Shown here one piece after another: positions 52,145 through 59,748 of a stretch of DNA of 64,000 nucleotides; positions within the stretch are counted from its first letter, which is position 1; every line of letters begins with the position of its first letter. This stretch comes from Bradyrhizobium sp. sGM-13 (GTDB taxonomy: Bacteria; Pseudomonadota; Alphaproteobacteria; Rhizobiales; Xanthobacteraceae): positions 33,587-97,586 of the forward strand of contig NZ_JAGWDK010000025.1 in NCBI RefSeq assembly GCF_018398875.1, in the 5' to 3' direction. A program made the translations under genes and the position numbers. The notes beneath the pieces are model-generated. The model was not told where the DNA came from. It did no database searches and saw only the letters and a list, made by a program, of their open reading frames with translations.

Positions 52145-52933
52145 TTATCTGCCAAACCTCTCCGCCGCCCAGGCATAGAGGCTGCCGGGGATCGGCTTTT
52201 CACCGCCGCGGCCTTTGGGCGAGATGTGCAGGCCGATGATTTCGGGGTCGGCAAGCAGGCCTGAAAAACCCGAAGGCTCGAAGAACAGCTTTGGCTCGGC
52301 GTGCACCGCATAGAACGACTGCTTCGGCAGCGCGTGCTGCAATTCGTTGGCACGGCGCGCTAGCGCGGTGAGCGCGGCGGGGCCGTAGATCGCGACGCGG
52401 ATGTCGGAGAGACGGCTCGATCGGCGACGTAACTGGCGCAGCATGAAGGTGAGGCGATGACGCAGCGCCAGCCAGTCCGGCGTCAGATCCTCCTGCTCCA
52501 TCAGGCCTTCGAACGCCCGTACGATCGGATCGTTTGCCGGCAGGTACAACACCGAGTTGCCGAGCTGACGCCGGCGCTCCCACGCGAAGTAAGGCTTTGC
52601 GGGATCGATCTCGATCGGTTTGAGCAGCAGCACGTCGGCGTCGAGCCACAATCCCGCGTTTTCTGCCATCAGCCGCATGCGGAAGAAATCGCTGAACTGC
52701 AAAATGGTCCAGTCGCGCCAGCTTCCATCAGCCTCGGGCGGACGCAGCCGCTCGGAAAAGGAATGCGGCAGGATCGCTTCGGCCTCAGCATTGCCGACGC
52801 CGTCGGGCAGGCCGGGCAGTGGATCGAAACTGTAGACGGTGACCTTGTGGCCGGCGGTAACCTGCGACCTGAGGCAGGTCAGTCGCAGCCCGTCGAGGCG
52901 GCCGTGCCAGAAGGTGACGACGTCAGGCCGCAT
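52145..52933 (-). CDS. Glycosyltransferase with DXD motif (GT32-like)
   Basis: This 262-residue protein begins RPDVVTFWHGRLDGLRLTCL, typical of sugar-transferase families that use a nucleotide-sugar donor. It has FSDFFRMRLMAENAGLWLDA followed by DVLLLKP, in which DAD is the metal-binding DXD motif. It then has FAWERRRQLGNSVLYLPAND and a C-terminal region with HISPKGRGGEKPIPGSLYAW. The ATG at 52933 has GGAGG about 9 bases upstream. It lies downstream of leuD, separated by a terminator that overlaps its leader. Confidence 0.82.
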   Translation of the reverse strand: MRPDVVTFWHGRLDGLRLTCLRSQVTAGHKVTVYSFDPLPGLPDGVGNAEAEAILPHSFSERLRPPEADGSWRDWTILQFSDFFRMRLMAENAGLWLDADVLLLKPIEIDPAKPYFAWERRRQLGNSVLYLPANDPIVRAFEGLMEQEDLTPDWLALRHRLTFMLRQLRRRSSRLSDIRVAIYGPAALTALARRANELQHALPKQSFYAVHAEPKLFFEPSGFSGLLADPEIIGLHISPKGRGGEKPIPGSLYAWAAERFGR

Positions 52934-52954
52934 CCACGCCGCCTCCTTAACAAA

Positions 52955-52980
52955 AGAGCCCCGATTTTCACCGGGGCTCT
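52955..52980 (-). terminator. Terminator after leuD
   Basis: AGAGCCCCG and CGGGGCTCT are exact 9-base arms around an 8-base loop. On the minus strand the stem is followed by TTTTG. It lies 10 bp after the leuD stop. Confidence 0.9.
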
Positions 52981-52990
52981 CGTAGCACAA

Positions 52991-53596
52991 TCAGGCCCAG
53001 GCGCGCTCTTTCTTAAGCTTGGCCTCGTAATCGTCGATCGACGATTTCTTTTCCATGGTGAGACCGATGTCGTCGAGGCCGTTCATCAGGCAGTGCTTGC
53101 GGAACGGATCGATCTCGAACTTCACCTTGCCGCCGTCGGGGCCGCGGATCTCCTGGTTGGGAAGATCGATGGTCAGCGTGGCATTCGCCCCGCGCTCGGC
53201 GTCGTCGAACAGTTTGTCGAGGTCGTCCTGCGAGACGCGGATCGGCAGAATGCCGTTCTTGAAACAGTTGTTGTAGAAGATGTCGCCGAATGAGGTCGAG
53301 ATCACGCAGCGGATGCCGAAATCGAGCAGCGCCCACGGCGCGTGCTCGCGGCTCGAGCCGCAGCCGAAATTGTCGCCGGCGACCAGCACTTTGGCGTTGC
53401 GATAGGCCGGCTGGTTGAGGACGAAGTCCGGGTTTTCGCTGCCGTCATCATTGTAGCGCTGTTCCGAGAAAAGGCCCTTGCCGAGGCCGGTGCGCTTGAT
53501 GGTCTTCAGATACTGCTTCGGAATGATCATGTCGGTGTCGACATTGATGATCTTCAAGGGCGCCGCGACACCCTCCAGTGTGGTGAACTTTTCCAT
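52991..53596 (-). CDS. leuD: 3-isopropylmalate dehydratase small subunit
   Basis: This 201-residue subunit (aconitase C-terminal swivel domain) pairs with LeuC to isomerise isopropylmalate. It has IINVDTDMIIPKQYLKTIKR, VLVAGDNFGCGSSREHAPWA (substrate-binding GSSREHA loop), FGIRCVISTSFGDIFYNNCF and NGILPIRVS. The ATG at 53596 has GGAAG about 8 bases upstream. leuC is 3.2 kb away on the same strand, with other genes between, and is not in the same operon. Confidence 0.97.
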   Translation of the reverse strand: MEKFTTLEGVAAPLKIINVDTDMIIPKQYLKTIKRTGLGKGLFSEQRYNDDGSENPDFVLNQPAYRNAKVLVAGDNFGCGSSREHAPWALLDFGIRCVISTSFGDIFYNNCFKNGILPIRVSQDDLDKLFDDAERGANATLTIDLPNQEIRGPDGGKVKFEIDPFRKHCLMNGLDDIGLTMEKKSSIDDYEAKLKKERAWA

Positions 53597-53706
53597 CGAT
53601 CGCACTTCCCGGTTGAAAAGGTGGGACGGGCCGGTGATTTATCGCGAATACGGCTCCGGCAAAAGGCCAAATTGCGCATAGGCCGCCTGTTTTGGCGCGA
53701 ACCAGC

Positions 53707-54105
53707 CTAGTCTGCGGCGGCCTCGATCGCCTCCATATCGGCGTCCGATAACCCGAAATGGTGCCCGATTTCGTGGATCAGGACGTGGCGGACGATATGG
53801 CCCAGCGTTTCCTCATGCTCGGCCCAGTAGTCGAGGATCGGGCGGCGGTAGAGCCAAATCATGTTGGGAAGGCGGGCGATGTCCTGGTTGCTCTGCTGCG
53901 GCAGGCCGACGCCCTGGAACAGGCCGAGCAGGTCGAACTCGCTCTGCGCCTGCATCTCGTCCAGGACCTCGTCGGTCGGAAAATCGTCGACGCGGATGAT
54001 CACGCCCTCGCACAGGGTACGAAATCCCTTGGGCAGGCGGTCGAACACCTCATGCGCCATGGCTTCCATTTCGGCGAGCGAGGGCGCTTTTGCTTCGGTC
54101 CACAT
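53707..54105 (-). CDS. Zincin-like metallopeptidase family protein
   Basis: This 132-residue protein of the small metallopeptidase family (possibly acidic zincin, PF06262) has the zinc motif HVLIHEIGHHFGLSDADMEA (H-E-I-G-H) near its C-terminus. It also has CEGVIIRVDDFPTDEVLDEM and NMIWLYRRPILDYWAEHEET. Length is normal. The ATG at 54105 (MWTEAKAPSLAEMEAMA) fits relatives better than 54141. Biological role is unknown. Confidence 0.85.
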   Translation of the reverse strand: MWTEAKAPSLAEMEAMAHEVFDRLPKGFRTLCEGVIIRVDDFPTDEVLDEMQAQSEFDLLGLFQGVGLPQQSNQDIARLPNMIWLYRRPILDYWAEHEETLGHIVRHVLIHEIGHHFGLSDADMEAIEAAAD

Positions 54106-54213
54106 CACGTCGTATTTAGCGTGTGTTATGCCCAGGCGCATACTAGTTTTGCGAGTTGATTTTGACGCGCCAATCGGTGACCGTACCGGGGGATCAGTTT
54201 TGGGTGGACTTCA

Positions 54214-54555
54214 ATGAAGCGGATTGTGACGGTCGCCATATCGGCTGCCTTATTGGCTGCCTTGGCCGGGCTTTTGCTCCCTGACGTGGCGGCTGCGCAG
54301 GCGCAGACGGCGTCATCAGCGCTGCGAACCGCGCAGGCGCCGCAGCCGATCGTCACGGATGTTTCCGCCCAGCGCCGGCGCCCGCTGCGGCGCGTGCCGA
54401 TCTATCGCAGCGAGCCGTGGGCTCCGAGTGTCTATCCGCGCTACAACCCTGGGCCGAACGCCGTGCGCGATTGCACCGCACATTACGTGCAGGAGTACCG
54501 GCCGAGCGGCACGGTGATCACCCCGCGCATGAACTGCTGGTGGCAGCCGGGCTAG
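54214..54555 (+). CDS. Small secreted Arg/Pro-rich protein with SAQRR motif
   Basis: This 113-residue protein has a signal peptide (MKRIVTVAISAALLAALAGL, cleavage near AAA-QA). The mature part has VTDVSAQRRRPLRRVPIYRS, then SVYPRYNPGPNAVRDCTAHY and VQEYRPSGTVITPRMNCWWQ, with two cysteines about 25 residues apart that could form a disulfide. The D-[VL]-S-A-Q-R-R motif recurs in the protein encoded at 55247-55552. Family and function are unknown. It opens a run of four rightward secreted-protein genes. Confidence 0.8.
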   Translation: MKRIVTVAISAALLAALAGLLLPDVAAAQAQTASSALRTAQAPQPIVTDVSAQRRRPLRRVPIYRSEPWAPSVYPRYNPGPNAVRDCTAHYVQEYRPSGTVITPRMNCWWQPG

Positions 54556-54693
54556 ATTCGTCCCCTCTCTATTTTTCTGTCGAGCATTTTTCTGACAGCC
54601 GCCGAGTAGGGCTCTGTGGACAAACGCTGTTGATGTTGCTGACGGCGGTCTGCGCAAACTGTGCGCGAGATCGCGGCAAGCAGCATCTGTTCA

Positions 54694-54735
54694 TGTTCGT
54701 GGCGCATTCTTCATGTTCATGGCGCACTCATTCAC
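54694..54735 (+). promoter_or_regulatory. Imperfect direct repeat with TTCRTGGCGC motif
   Basis: ATGTTCGTGGCGCATTCTTC and ATGTTCATGGCGCACTCATTC lie in tandem about 110-150 bp upstream of the His-rich protein gene. Similar motifs precede the Gly-rich gene (55629-55646) and the OmpA-family gene (25651-25667). Function is unknown. Confidence 0.35.
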
Positions 54736-54844
54736 ACCGCATTCAAGTCGCTTGCTTCAGTCTGTGCACGTGTCGCGGCGATGCCGTTAGTTGATGCAAG
54801 CCATTCGGCGCAGACGTGCATCCGACGACCCGAGGAGACTGGAT

Positions 54845-55114
54845 ATGCAGGTAGTGAAGGTTTTTGGGCTTGCCGCCGTTGGTGCCTTGCTGGCGTTTGC
54901 CGCTCCGGCCGAGCGTGCCAATGCGCTGTCGCTCAGCAATCCCGGCGCCGCCGCGGCGGTTCAGGAGGATGCCAGGTTGGCGACGACGGAAGTGCATTGG
55001 CGACATCACGGCTACCATCGCGGCTACCATCACCATCATCATCGGTGGCATCGCTGGCACCACCACCATCATCGCCATCACCACCATCATCATCGTCACT
55101 GGCACCGCTGGTGA
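54845..55114 (+). CDS. Small secreted histidine-rich protein
   Basis: This 89-residue protein has a signal peptide (MQVVKVFGLAAVGALLAFAA, cleavage near ERANA). LSLSNPGAAAAVQEDARL follows, then a tail of about 45 residues made almost only of His, Arg, Trp and Tyr (GYHRGYHHHHHRWHRW and so on). The His content suggests binding of nickel, zinc, copper or heme. The A-L-S-L-x-x-P-G motif after the signal recurs in the Gly-rich protein at 55744-56394. The ATG at 54845 has GAGGAG about 9 bases upstream; the longer reading has no signal peptide. A terminator follows. Confidence 0.8.
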   Translation: MQVVKVFGLAAVGALLAFAAPAERANALSLSNPGAAAAVQEDARLATTEVHWRHHGYHRGYHHHHHRWHRWHHHHHRHHHHHHRHWHRW

Positions 55115-55139
55115 TTGCGGCAGCTTGGTGCAGATGCCC

Positions 55140-55168
55140 ACAGGCCCGCTTCATCGCGGGCCTGTTTC
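55140..55168 (+). terminator. Terminator after the His-rich protein gene
   Basis: ACAGGCCCGC and GCGGGCCTGT are exact 10-base arms around TTCATC, followed by a short TT tract. Stem strength is high, the T tract is weak. Confidence 0.8.
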
Positions 55169-55246
55169 GATTTCAGCGGTCGCCTTGAAACTGGCGAGAT
55201 TGCCGCCCGTAATCTCTGACATCAGCTTCAGCAAGAGGAGTCCATC

Positions 55247-55552
55247 ATGAGGAGCTTGATCTCTGCAACCCTTGTCGTCGGCGCGCTCGCGGTCACCGGG
55301 CCGGCGGCTATTGATGGGGCCGCCGCGGCGCCGCAGGCGAAGGCGCAAAGCGCCGGCACATCCGGCGCCACCGATTTGAGCGCGCAACGGCGCTACTATC
55401 GTCACTATGGCTATTATCGTCCGTACTACCGTCCGTATTATCGCCCTTATTACTACCGGCCCTATTACGCGCGGCCTGTCTACTATCGGCCGTATCCTTA
55501 CTACGCGCCCGCGCCGTTCACCTTCGGCATCGGGTTTGGGCCGTTCTGGTAG
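55247..55552 (+). CDS. Small secreted Tyr/Pro/Arg-rich protein with SAQRR motif
   Basis: This 101-residue protein has a signal peptide (MRSLISATLVVGALAVTGPA, cleavage near AAA). ATDLSAQRRYYRHYGYYR follows, then repeated YRPYYRPYY units and an aromatic end, FGIGFGPFW. It may be an envelope or extracellular adhesive protein; the Tyr/Arg repeats resemble wall proteins that cross-link. The function is unknown. The ATG at 55247 has AGAGGAG about 6 bases upstream. Confidence 0.78.
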   Translation: MRSLISATLVVGALAVTGPAAIDGAAAAPQAKAQSAGTSGATDLSAQRRYYRHYGYYRPYYRPYYRPYYYRPYYARPVYYRPYPYYAPAPFTFGIGFGPFW

Positions 55553-55628
55553 TAAGCGTGCACAACTTCTGTCAGCCGCAAGAATCGCTTCAACGCGCTT
55601 TCCTGCGCATTCATCGCTGAGGTCGGTG

Positions 55629-55646
55629 CATTCATGGCGCGTTCAC
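55629..55646 (+). promoter_or_regulatory. Motif CATTCATGGCGCGTTCAC upstream of the Gly-rich protein gene
   Basis: The word lies 98-115 bp before the Gly-rich start. CGCATTCATCGCTGAGG at about 55606 is a related word just upstream. Similar words are found before other secreted-protein genes in the window. Confidence 0.35.
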
Positions 55647-55743
55647 GTGTCTGTCTCTAACGTCATGTTGGGAGCGATCGCAGAGGACGCGACGCGAGCC
55701 AGCCGCAGAGCAGCGCGCGTCGCCGGTTAGGGAGGATAAATCC

Positions 55744-56394
55744 ATGAGAACATCCGATCCTGGACGCGGCCTAGTCCGCCGTCTGGGCGTTACGGCTGCG
55801 GCAGTATTCGCGCTCGCAGCGGCATCACAACAGCGCGCCGAGGCGCTTTCGCTAGCGACCCCCGGCACGGCGCCGTCAGCGAAATATGCAACCGACGGAC
55901 TGACGACCGAGGTTCAACAGCGCGGCCCGATGATCGGCGGTGGCTTCCGCGGCGGCGGCGGTGGCGGTTTCGCCGGCGGCGGCTTTCGCGGTGGTGGCGG
56001 CGGCGGTTTCCATGGCGGTGGCTTCCGCGGCGGCGGAGCGGCCTTTCATGGCGGCGGCTTCCGCGGTGGCGGCGCGGCCTTTCACGGCGGCGGGTTCAGA
56101 GGCGGTGGGTTGGCGATCCACCGTGGCGGCTTTCGTCCGGCACCCGTCTTCCATGGCGGCGGACACCGCTTCGTACATCGTCACGCGTTTCATCGCCCAC
56201 ACTTCCACCATCGGCACTTCCACCACCGGCGTCACTTCCACAGCCGCTTCTACCTCGCGCCGGCCTACTACCCGGCCTACTACCCGGCCTACTATTATCC
56301 GCGCCGCTGCCGGGTGATCTTGACCTATTACGGGCCGCGCCGGATCTGTCGTCCGTGGTGGCGCCACCGCTATTATGCATACCGGTATTGGTAA
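55744..56394 (+). CDS. Secreted Gly/His-rich protein
   Basis: This 216-residue protein has a signal peptide (about residues 1-37, ending QQRAEA). ALSLATPGTAPSAKYATD follows, then about 60 residues of GGGFRGGG-type repeats with interspersed His (FHGGGFRGGG). A His/Phe/Arg block (HRHAFHRPHFHHRHFHHR) and a Tyr/Pro end (YYPAYYPAYYYPRRCRVIL) come next, with three cysteines in the last 30 or so residues. The ALSLxxPG motif is shared with the His-rich protein. It may bind metal or be structural. A strong terminator follows. Confidence 0.78.
   Translation: MRTSDPGRGLVRRLGVTAAAVFALAAASQQRAEALSLATPGTAPSAKYATDGLTTEVQQRGPMIGGGFRGGGGGGFAGGGFRGGGGGGFHGGGFRGGGAAFHGGGFRGGGAAFHGGGFRGGGLAIHRGGFRPAPVFHGGGHRFVHRHAFHRPHFHHRHFHHRRHFHSRFYLAPAYYPAYYPAYYYPRRCRVILTYYGPRRICRPWWRHRYYAYRYW
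55925..56115 (+). repeat. Gly-rich coding repeat (GGGFRGGG units)
   Basis: Repeated GGCGGCTTCCGCGGCGG-type units encode F-[RH]-G-G-G motifs. This segment is prone to slippage and could vary between strains. Confidence 0.8.
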
Positions 56395-56412
56395 GATCAG
56401 GCTTAAACGAAG

Positions 56413-56439
56413 CAGGCGCCCGGTTCGGCGCCTGTTTTT
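56413..56439 (+). terminator. Strong terminator after the Gly-rich protein gene
   Basis: CAGGCGCC and GGCGCCTG are exact 8-base arms around CGGTTC, followed by TTTTT. Confidence 0.95.
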
Positions 56440-56477
56440 CGAGCGGGGATTGGACCCCAATCAGCGCAATGCCAATC

Positions 56478-56678
56478 CTAGCCCTTCCAAGGCTTTATCT
56501 TCCACGGAGTGAGCTTCTCCATCCGCCACTGCTGCCAGTGCTCCGGCGGCCAGTGACTGAGGCGCGAGGCCTCCTTGGTGGCGACAGGCTGCAGGTCGAC
56601 GATGTGCGGCGTCGTGCGCCGCCGCACCTGCCGCGTCGCCTCGCTGATCATATCGACAAATGCAGGCTTGTCGGTCAC
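56478..56678 (-). CDS. Small hypothetical protein
   Basis: This 66-residue protein starts with GTG at 56678, and GAGGGA lies 9 bases upstream. It reads TDKPAFVDMISEATRQVRRR, TTPHIVDLQPVATKEASRLS and ends WRMEKLTPWKIKPWKG, with several Trp residues and no signal peptide. The family is not recognised, but the frame has coding-like codon use and a good ribosome site. It lies 103 bp after the leuC stop, transcribed the same way. Confidence 0.55.
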   Translation of the reverse strand: MTDKPAFVDMISEATRQVRRRTTPHIVDLQPVATKEASRLSHWPPEHWQQWRMEKLTPWKIKPWKG

Positions 56679-56781
56679 GGCCAAAAGTCCCTCGCAAAGG
56701 CGCTTCGCAAGGGATCAGTGTGCGCTCTTGCCTGTTAACGGGCCGTTTCCGGAACGTCTCGCTATCTAGACAAAGGAAGCG

Positions 56782-58188
56782 TTATCGCCATTCTCTGACG
56801 TCAACGAAATGCCCAGCGATCGCCGCAGCCGCAGCCATCGCCGGCGACACCAGGTGGGTGCGGCCCTTGAAGCCCTGGCGGCCTTCGAAATTGCGGTTCG
56901 AGGTCGAGGCGCAGCGCTCTTCCGGCCTCAGCTTGTCGGGATTCATCGCAAGGCACATCGAGCAGCCCGGCTCGCGCCACTCGAAGCCGGCCTTGATGAA
57001 GATCTTGTCGAGGCCTTCGGCTTCCGCCTGCTCCTTCACGATGCCGGAACCCGGCACGATCATCGCATTGACGTTGGCGTTGACGGTCTTGCCTTCGGCG
57101 ATCTTTGCCGCGGCGCGCAGATCCTCGATGCGGCCGTTGGTGCAGGAGCCGATGAAGACGCGATCGAGCTTGATGTCGGTGATCTTCGTTCCCGCCGTCA
57201 GGCCCATATACTTCAACGCACGGTGCTTTGAGAGCCGCTTGGCCTCGTCCTCAATCTTGTCGGGATCGGGCACGAAGCCCGAGATCGACACCACGTCCTC
57301 GGGCGAGGTGCCCCAGGTCACGATCGGCGGCAGTTTTGCCGCGTCCAGCCGGATCTCGTGATCGAAATGCGCGCCCTCATCGGAACGTAGCTTTTCCCAA
57401 TAGCGCATTGCTGCGTCCCAATCGGCGCCCTTCGGCGACTTTGGACGTCCGTTGAGGAACTCGAACGCCTTTTCGTCCGGCGCAACCAGGCCGGCGCGGG
57501 CGCCGCCTTCGATCGACATGTTGCAGACCGTCATGCGGCCTTCCATCGTCAGCGCACGGATCGCATCGCCGGCATATTCCAGCACGTAGCCGGTGCCGCC
57601 CGCGGTACCGATCTCGCCGATGATCGCGAGGATGATGTCCTTGCCGGTGACGCCGTCGGGCAACTTGCCGTCGACCACCGCGCGCATATTCTTCGCCTTC
57701 TTCTGGATCAGCGTCTGCGTCGCCAGCACGTGTTCGACCTCCGAGGTGCCGATGCCGTGCGCCAGCGCGCCGAACGCGCCATGGGTGGAGGTGTGGCTGT
57801 CACCGCAGACGATGGTGGTGCCGGGCAGGGTAAAGCCTTGCTCGGGGCCGATCACGTGCACGATGCCCTGGCGCTTGTCGAACTCGTTGTAATATTCGAT
57901 GCCGAATTCTTTCGCGTTCTCCGCCAGCGCCTTGATCTGCTCAGCACTCTCAGGGTCGGGATTGGGCTTTGTGCGATCGGTCGTCGGCACGTTGTGGTCG
58001 ACGACGGCGAGCGTCTTCTCCGGCGCGCGAACCTTGCGCCCCGTCGCGCGCAGGCCTTCGAACGCCTGCGGCGAAGTCACTTCATGCACCAGATGGCGGT
58101 CGATATAGAGCAGACAGGTGCCGTCTTCGGCTTCGTGCACCAGATGGTCATTCCAGATCTTGTCGTACAGCGTGGTCGGTTTGGACAT
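56782..58188 (-). CDS. leuC: 3-isopropylmalate dehydratase large subunit
   Basis: This 468-residue aconitase-family subunit carries the 4Fe-4S cluster that isomerises isopropylmalate. It begins KPTTLYDKIWNDHLVHEAED. It has HTSTHGAFGALAHGIGTSEV, FIGSCTNGRIEDLRAAAKI and EWREPGCSMCLAMNPDKL, which supply the three cluster cysteines, and ends RNFEGRQGFKGRTHLVSPAM. The ATG at 58188 has GGAG about 9 bases upstream. Length is normal. The leader between rplS and leuC holds a possible short ORF and hairpins. Confidence 0.98.
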   Translation of the reverse strand: MSKPTTLYDKIWNDHLVHEAEDGTCLLYIDRHLVHEVTSPQAFEGLRATGRKVRAPEKTLAVVDHNVPTTDRTKPNPDPESAEQIKALAENAKEFGIEYYNEFDKRQGIVHVIGPEQGFTLPGTTIVCGDSHTSTHGAFGALAHGIGTSEVEHVLATQTLIQKKAKNMRAVVDGKLPDGVTGKDIILAIIGEIGTAGGTGYVLEYAGDAIRALTMEGRMTVCNMSIEGGARAGLVAPDEKAFEFLNGRPKSPKGADWDAAMRYWEKLRSDEGAHFDHEIRLDAAKLPPIVTWGTSPEDVVSISGFVPDPDKIEDEAKRLSKHRALKYMGLTAGTKITDIKLDRVFIGSCTNGRIEDLRAAAKIAEGKTVNANVNAMIVPGSGIVKEQAEAEGLDKIFIKAGFEWREPGCSMCLAMNPDKLRPEERCASTSNRNFEGRQGFKGRTHLVSPAMAAAAAIAGHFVDVREWR

Positions 58189-58260
58189 GAGCGTAAGCTC
58201 CAAAGGAAATTCTGCGTGAGCGGTTAAGCGCGAAAAGCGCAAGCAACAGACGTCGCAGCG

Positions 58261-58395
58261 TCAAGCTGCGCGCGTAAGCTCGGACGTGGCCGACGTCGTG
58301 AACCGCCCGAAGAAGCGGCCAGGCAGCCGCGAGCGGTCGTCGATGACGACGAGCTGAGCGGTGCCGAAGGCGGCGCTGGTGCGATCTAGAACCAT
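58261..58395 (-). CDS. Possible 44-residue ORF upstream of leuC
   Basis: An ATG at 58395 opens a 44-codon frame reading MVLDRTSAAFGTAQLVVIDD, then RSRLPGRFFGRFTTSATSEL and TRAA. Codons favour G/C at the third position, as in real genes here. No clear ribosome site precedes it, and I recognise no homologue. It ends 72 bp before leuC in the same direction, so it might be a leader or small protein, or be chance. Confidence 0.3.
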   Translation of the reverse strand: MVLDRTSAAFGTAQLVVIDDRSRLPGRFFGRFTTSATSELTRAA

Positions 58396-58477
58396 TCTGA
58401 ATTTCTAACACATGGCCCGTGGGCGTCACAATCAATCGATTGGCAGGGCTGATGCCTAGATAGGTACCAGGCAACAA

Positions 58478-58506
58478 AAAAGCGCGGGGCAAAACCCCGC
58501 GCTTTT
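58478..58506 (-). terminator. Terminator after rplS
   Basis: AAAAGCGCGGGG and CCCCGCGCTTTT are exact 12-base arms around CAAAA. On the minus strand a TTTTTT run follows. It ends the ffh-rplS cluster. Confidence 0.95.
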
Positions 58507-58529
58507 GGTCACATCCCTTTCGGGAAAAG

Positions 58530-58910
58530 TTACTCGCCGACGGCGGCGGCGCGGTCCTGCTTCTCGACGATGCGGGCCGATTTGCCGCGCAGGCTGCGCA
58601 GGTAATACAGCTTGGCGCGGCGTACCTTGCCGCGGCGCACCACCTTGATCGAGTCGATCATCGGCGACATCACCGGGAACACGCGCTCCACGCCTTCGCC
58701 GTAGGAAATCTTGCGGACGGTGAAGCTCTCGTTGAGCCCGCCGCCGGAACGGCCGATGCAGACGCCTTCGTAGGCCTGCACACGGGTGCGCTCGCCTTCC
58801 ACCACCTTGACGTTGACGATCACGGTATCGCCGGGGCCGAATTCGGGGATCGACTTGGTCGCCGACAGTTTTTCGAATTGCTCTTTTTCGAGCTGTTGAA
58901 TGAGGTTCAT
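58530..58910 (-). CDS. rplS: 50S ribosomal protein L19
   Basis: This 126-residue protein of the large subunit lies at the subunit interface. It begins MNLIQQLEKEQFEKLSATKS and has FGPGDTVIVNVKVVEGERTR, QAYEGVCIGRSGGGLNESFT, GVERVFPVMSPMIDSIKVVR and RRAKLYYLRSLRGKSARI. The ATG at 58910 has GGAGA about 5 bases upstream. It ends the rpsP-rimM-trmD-rplS cluster, with a terminator after it. Confidence 0.98.
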   Translation of the reverse strand: MNLIQQLEKEQFEKLSATKSIPEFGPGDTVIVNVKVVEGERTRVQAYEGVCIGRSGGGLNESFTVRKISYGEGVERVFPVMSPMIDSIKVVRRGKVRRAKLYYLRSLRGKSARIVEKQDRAAAVGE

Positions 58911-59018
58911 TGAAATCTCCATCGGCGGCGCGCCCAGCCTTCCGGGGGCTGCGCAAACGTCCATCTATCCTGCGCGTGTGCGGATTTGGCGCTCGTATAA
59001 GGCATCGGGCCGCGCTTG

Positions 59019-59738
59019 TCACCCGTCTGTCGTGCTTTTTGTGCCTTTTTGGCCGCCCCTCGCCGCCCATAGATCCGGCCGCCGCGTCCGGGTCAGGGCC
59101 TCGGCTTCGGCCCTACGCCAGGCCGCCACCTTCGCATGATCGCCGGAGATGAGGATTTCGGGGATGCCGCGGCCCTCGAACTCCTGCGGCCGCGTAAACT
59201 GGGGGTATTCCAGTAATCCCTCGGAAAAGCTTTCGTCTACTCCCGAGGTCTGCTTGCCCATCACCCCCGGCAACAGCCGTACGCAGGCGTCGATCAGGGC
59301 CATCGCGGCGATTTCGCCTCCTGACAGTACGTAGTCACCGACCGAGACCTCTTCGAGGTTCCGCGCCTCGATCACCCGCTGATCGACCCCCTCGAACCGG
59401 CCGCAGACGATCAGGGGCCCGGATCCTGCGGCAAATTCGGCAACCATGGACTGGGTCAATGGCCGACCCCGTGGGCTCATCAGAAGGCGCGGCCGATCGG
59501 GAGAGATCTCCGCGGCGTCGATCGCCGCAGCCAGCACGTCGGCCCGCAGCACCATGCCGGGGCCGCCGCCGGCCGGGGTGTCGTCGACGCTCCGATGCTT
59601 GTCGGTGGCTGAAGCCCGGATATCGCGCGCCTCCAGCTCCCACAGGCCGGACGCCAGCGCCTTGCCCGCGAGGCTGACGCCGAGCGGCCCGGGAAACATC
59701 TCGGGGAAGAGGGTGAGAACGGTGGCGCGCCAGGTCAT
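59019..59738 (-). CDS. trmD: tRNA (guanine37-N1)-methyltransferase
   Basis: This 239-residue SPOUT-class enzyme methylates G37 next to the anticodon and so prevents frameshifting. It begins WRATVLTLFPEMFPGPLGVS. It has DDTPAGGGPGMVLRADVLAA, LLMSPRGRPLTQ, the SAM knot in LIVCGRFEGVDQRVIEA and VGDYVLSGGEIAAMALIDAC, and ends with VAAWRRAEAEALTRTRRPDL. It starts 10 bp after rimM. Confidence 0.98.
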   Translation of the reverse strand: MTWRATVLTLFPEMFPGPLGVSLAGKALASGLWELEARDIRASATDKHRSVDDTPAGGGPGMVLRADVLAAAIDAAEISPDRPRLLMSPRGRPLTQSMVAEFAAGSGPLIVCGRFEGVDQRVIEARNLEEVSVGDYVLSGGEIAAMALIDACVRLLPGVMGKQTSGVDESFSEGLLEYPQFTRPQEFEGRGIPEILISGDHAKVAAWRRAEAEALTRTRRPDLWAARGGQKGTKSTTDG

Positions 59739-59748
59739 ACAAAACCCA

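Larger units (their letters stand above)
58189..58529. other. 341-bp gap between rplS and leuC
   Basis: On the minus strand this holds the rplS terminator (58478-58506), then a possible 44-codon ORF (58261-58395), then hairpins GCAGC-TTGAC-GCTGC (about 58255-58269) and GCGC-TTTTC-GCGC (about 58234-58246), then the leuC ribosome site. The hairpins lie 40-80 bases before the leuC start and could affect its expression. Confidence 0.45.
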
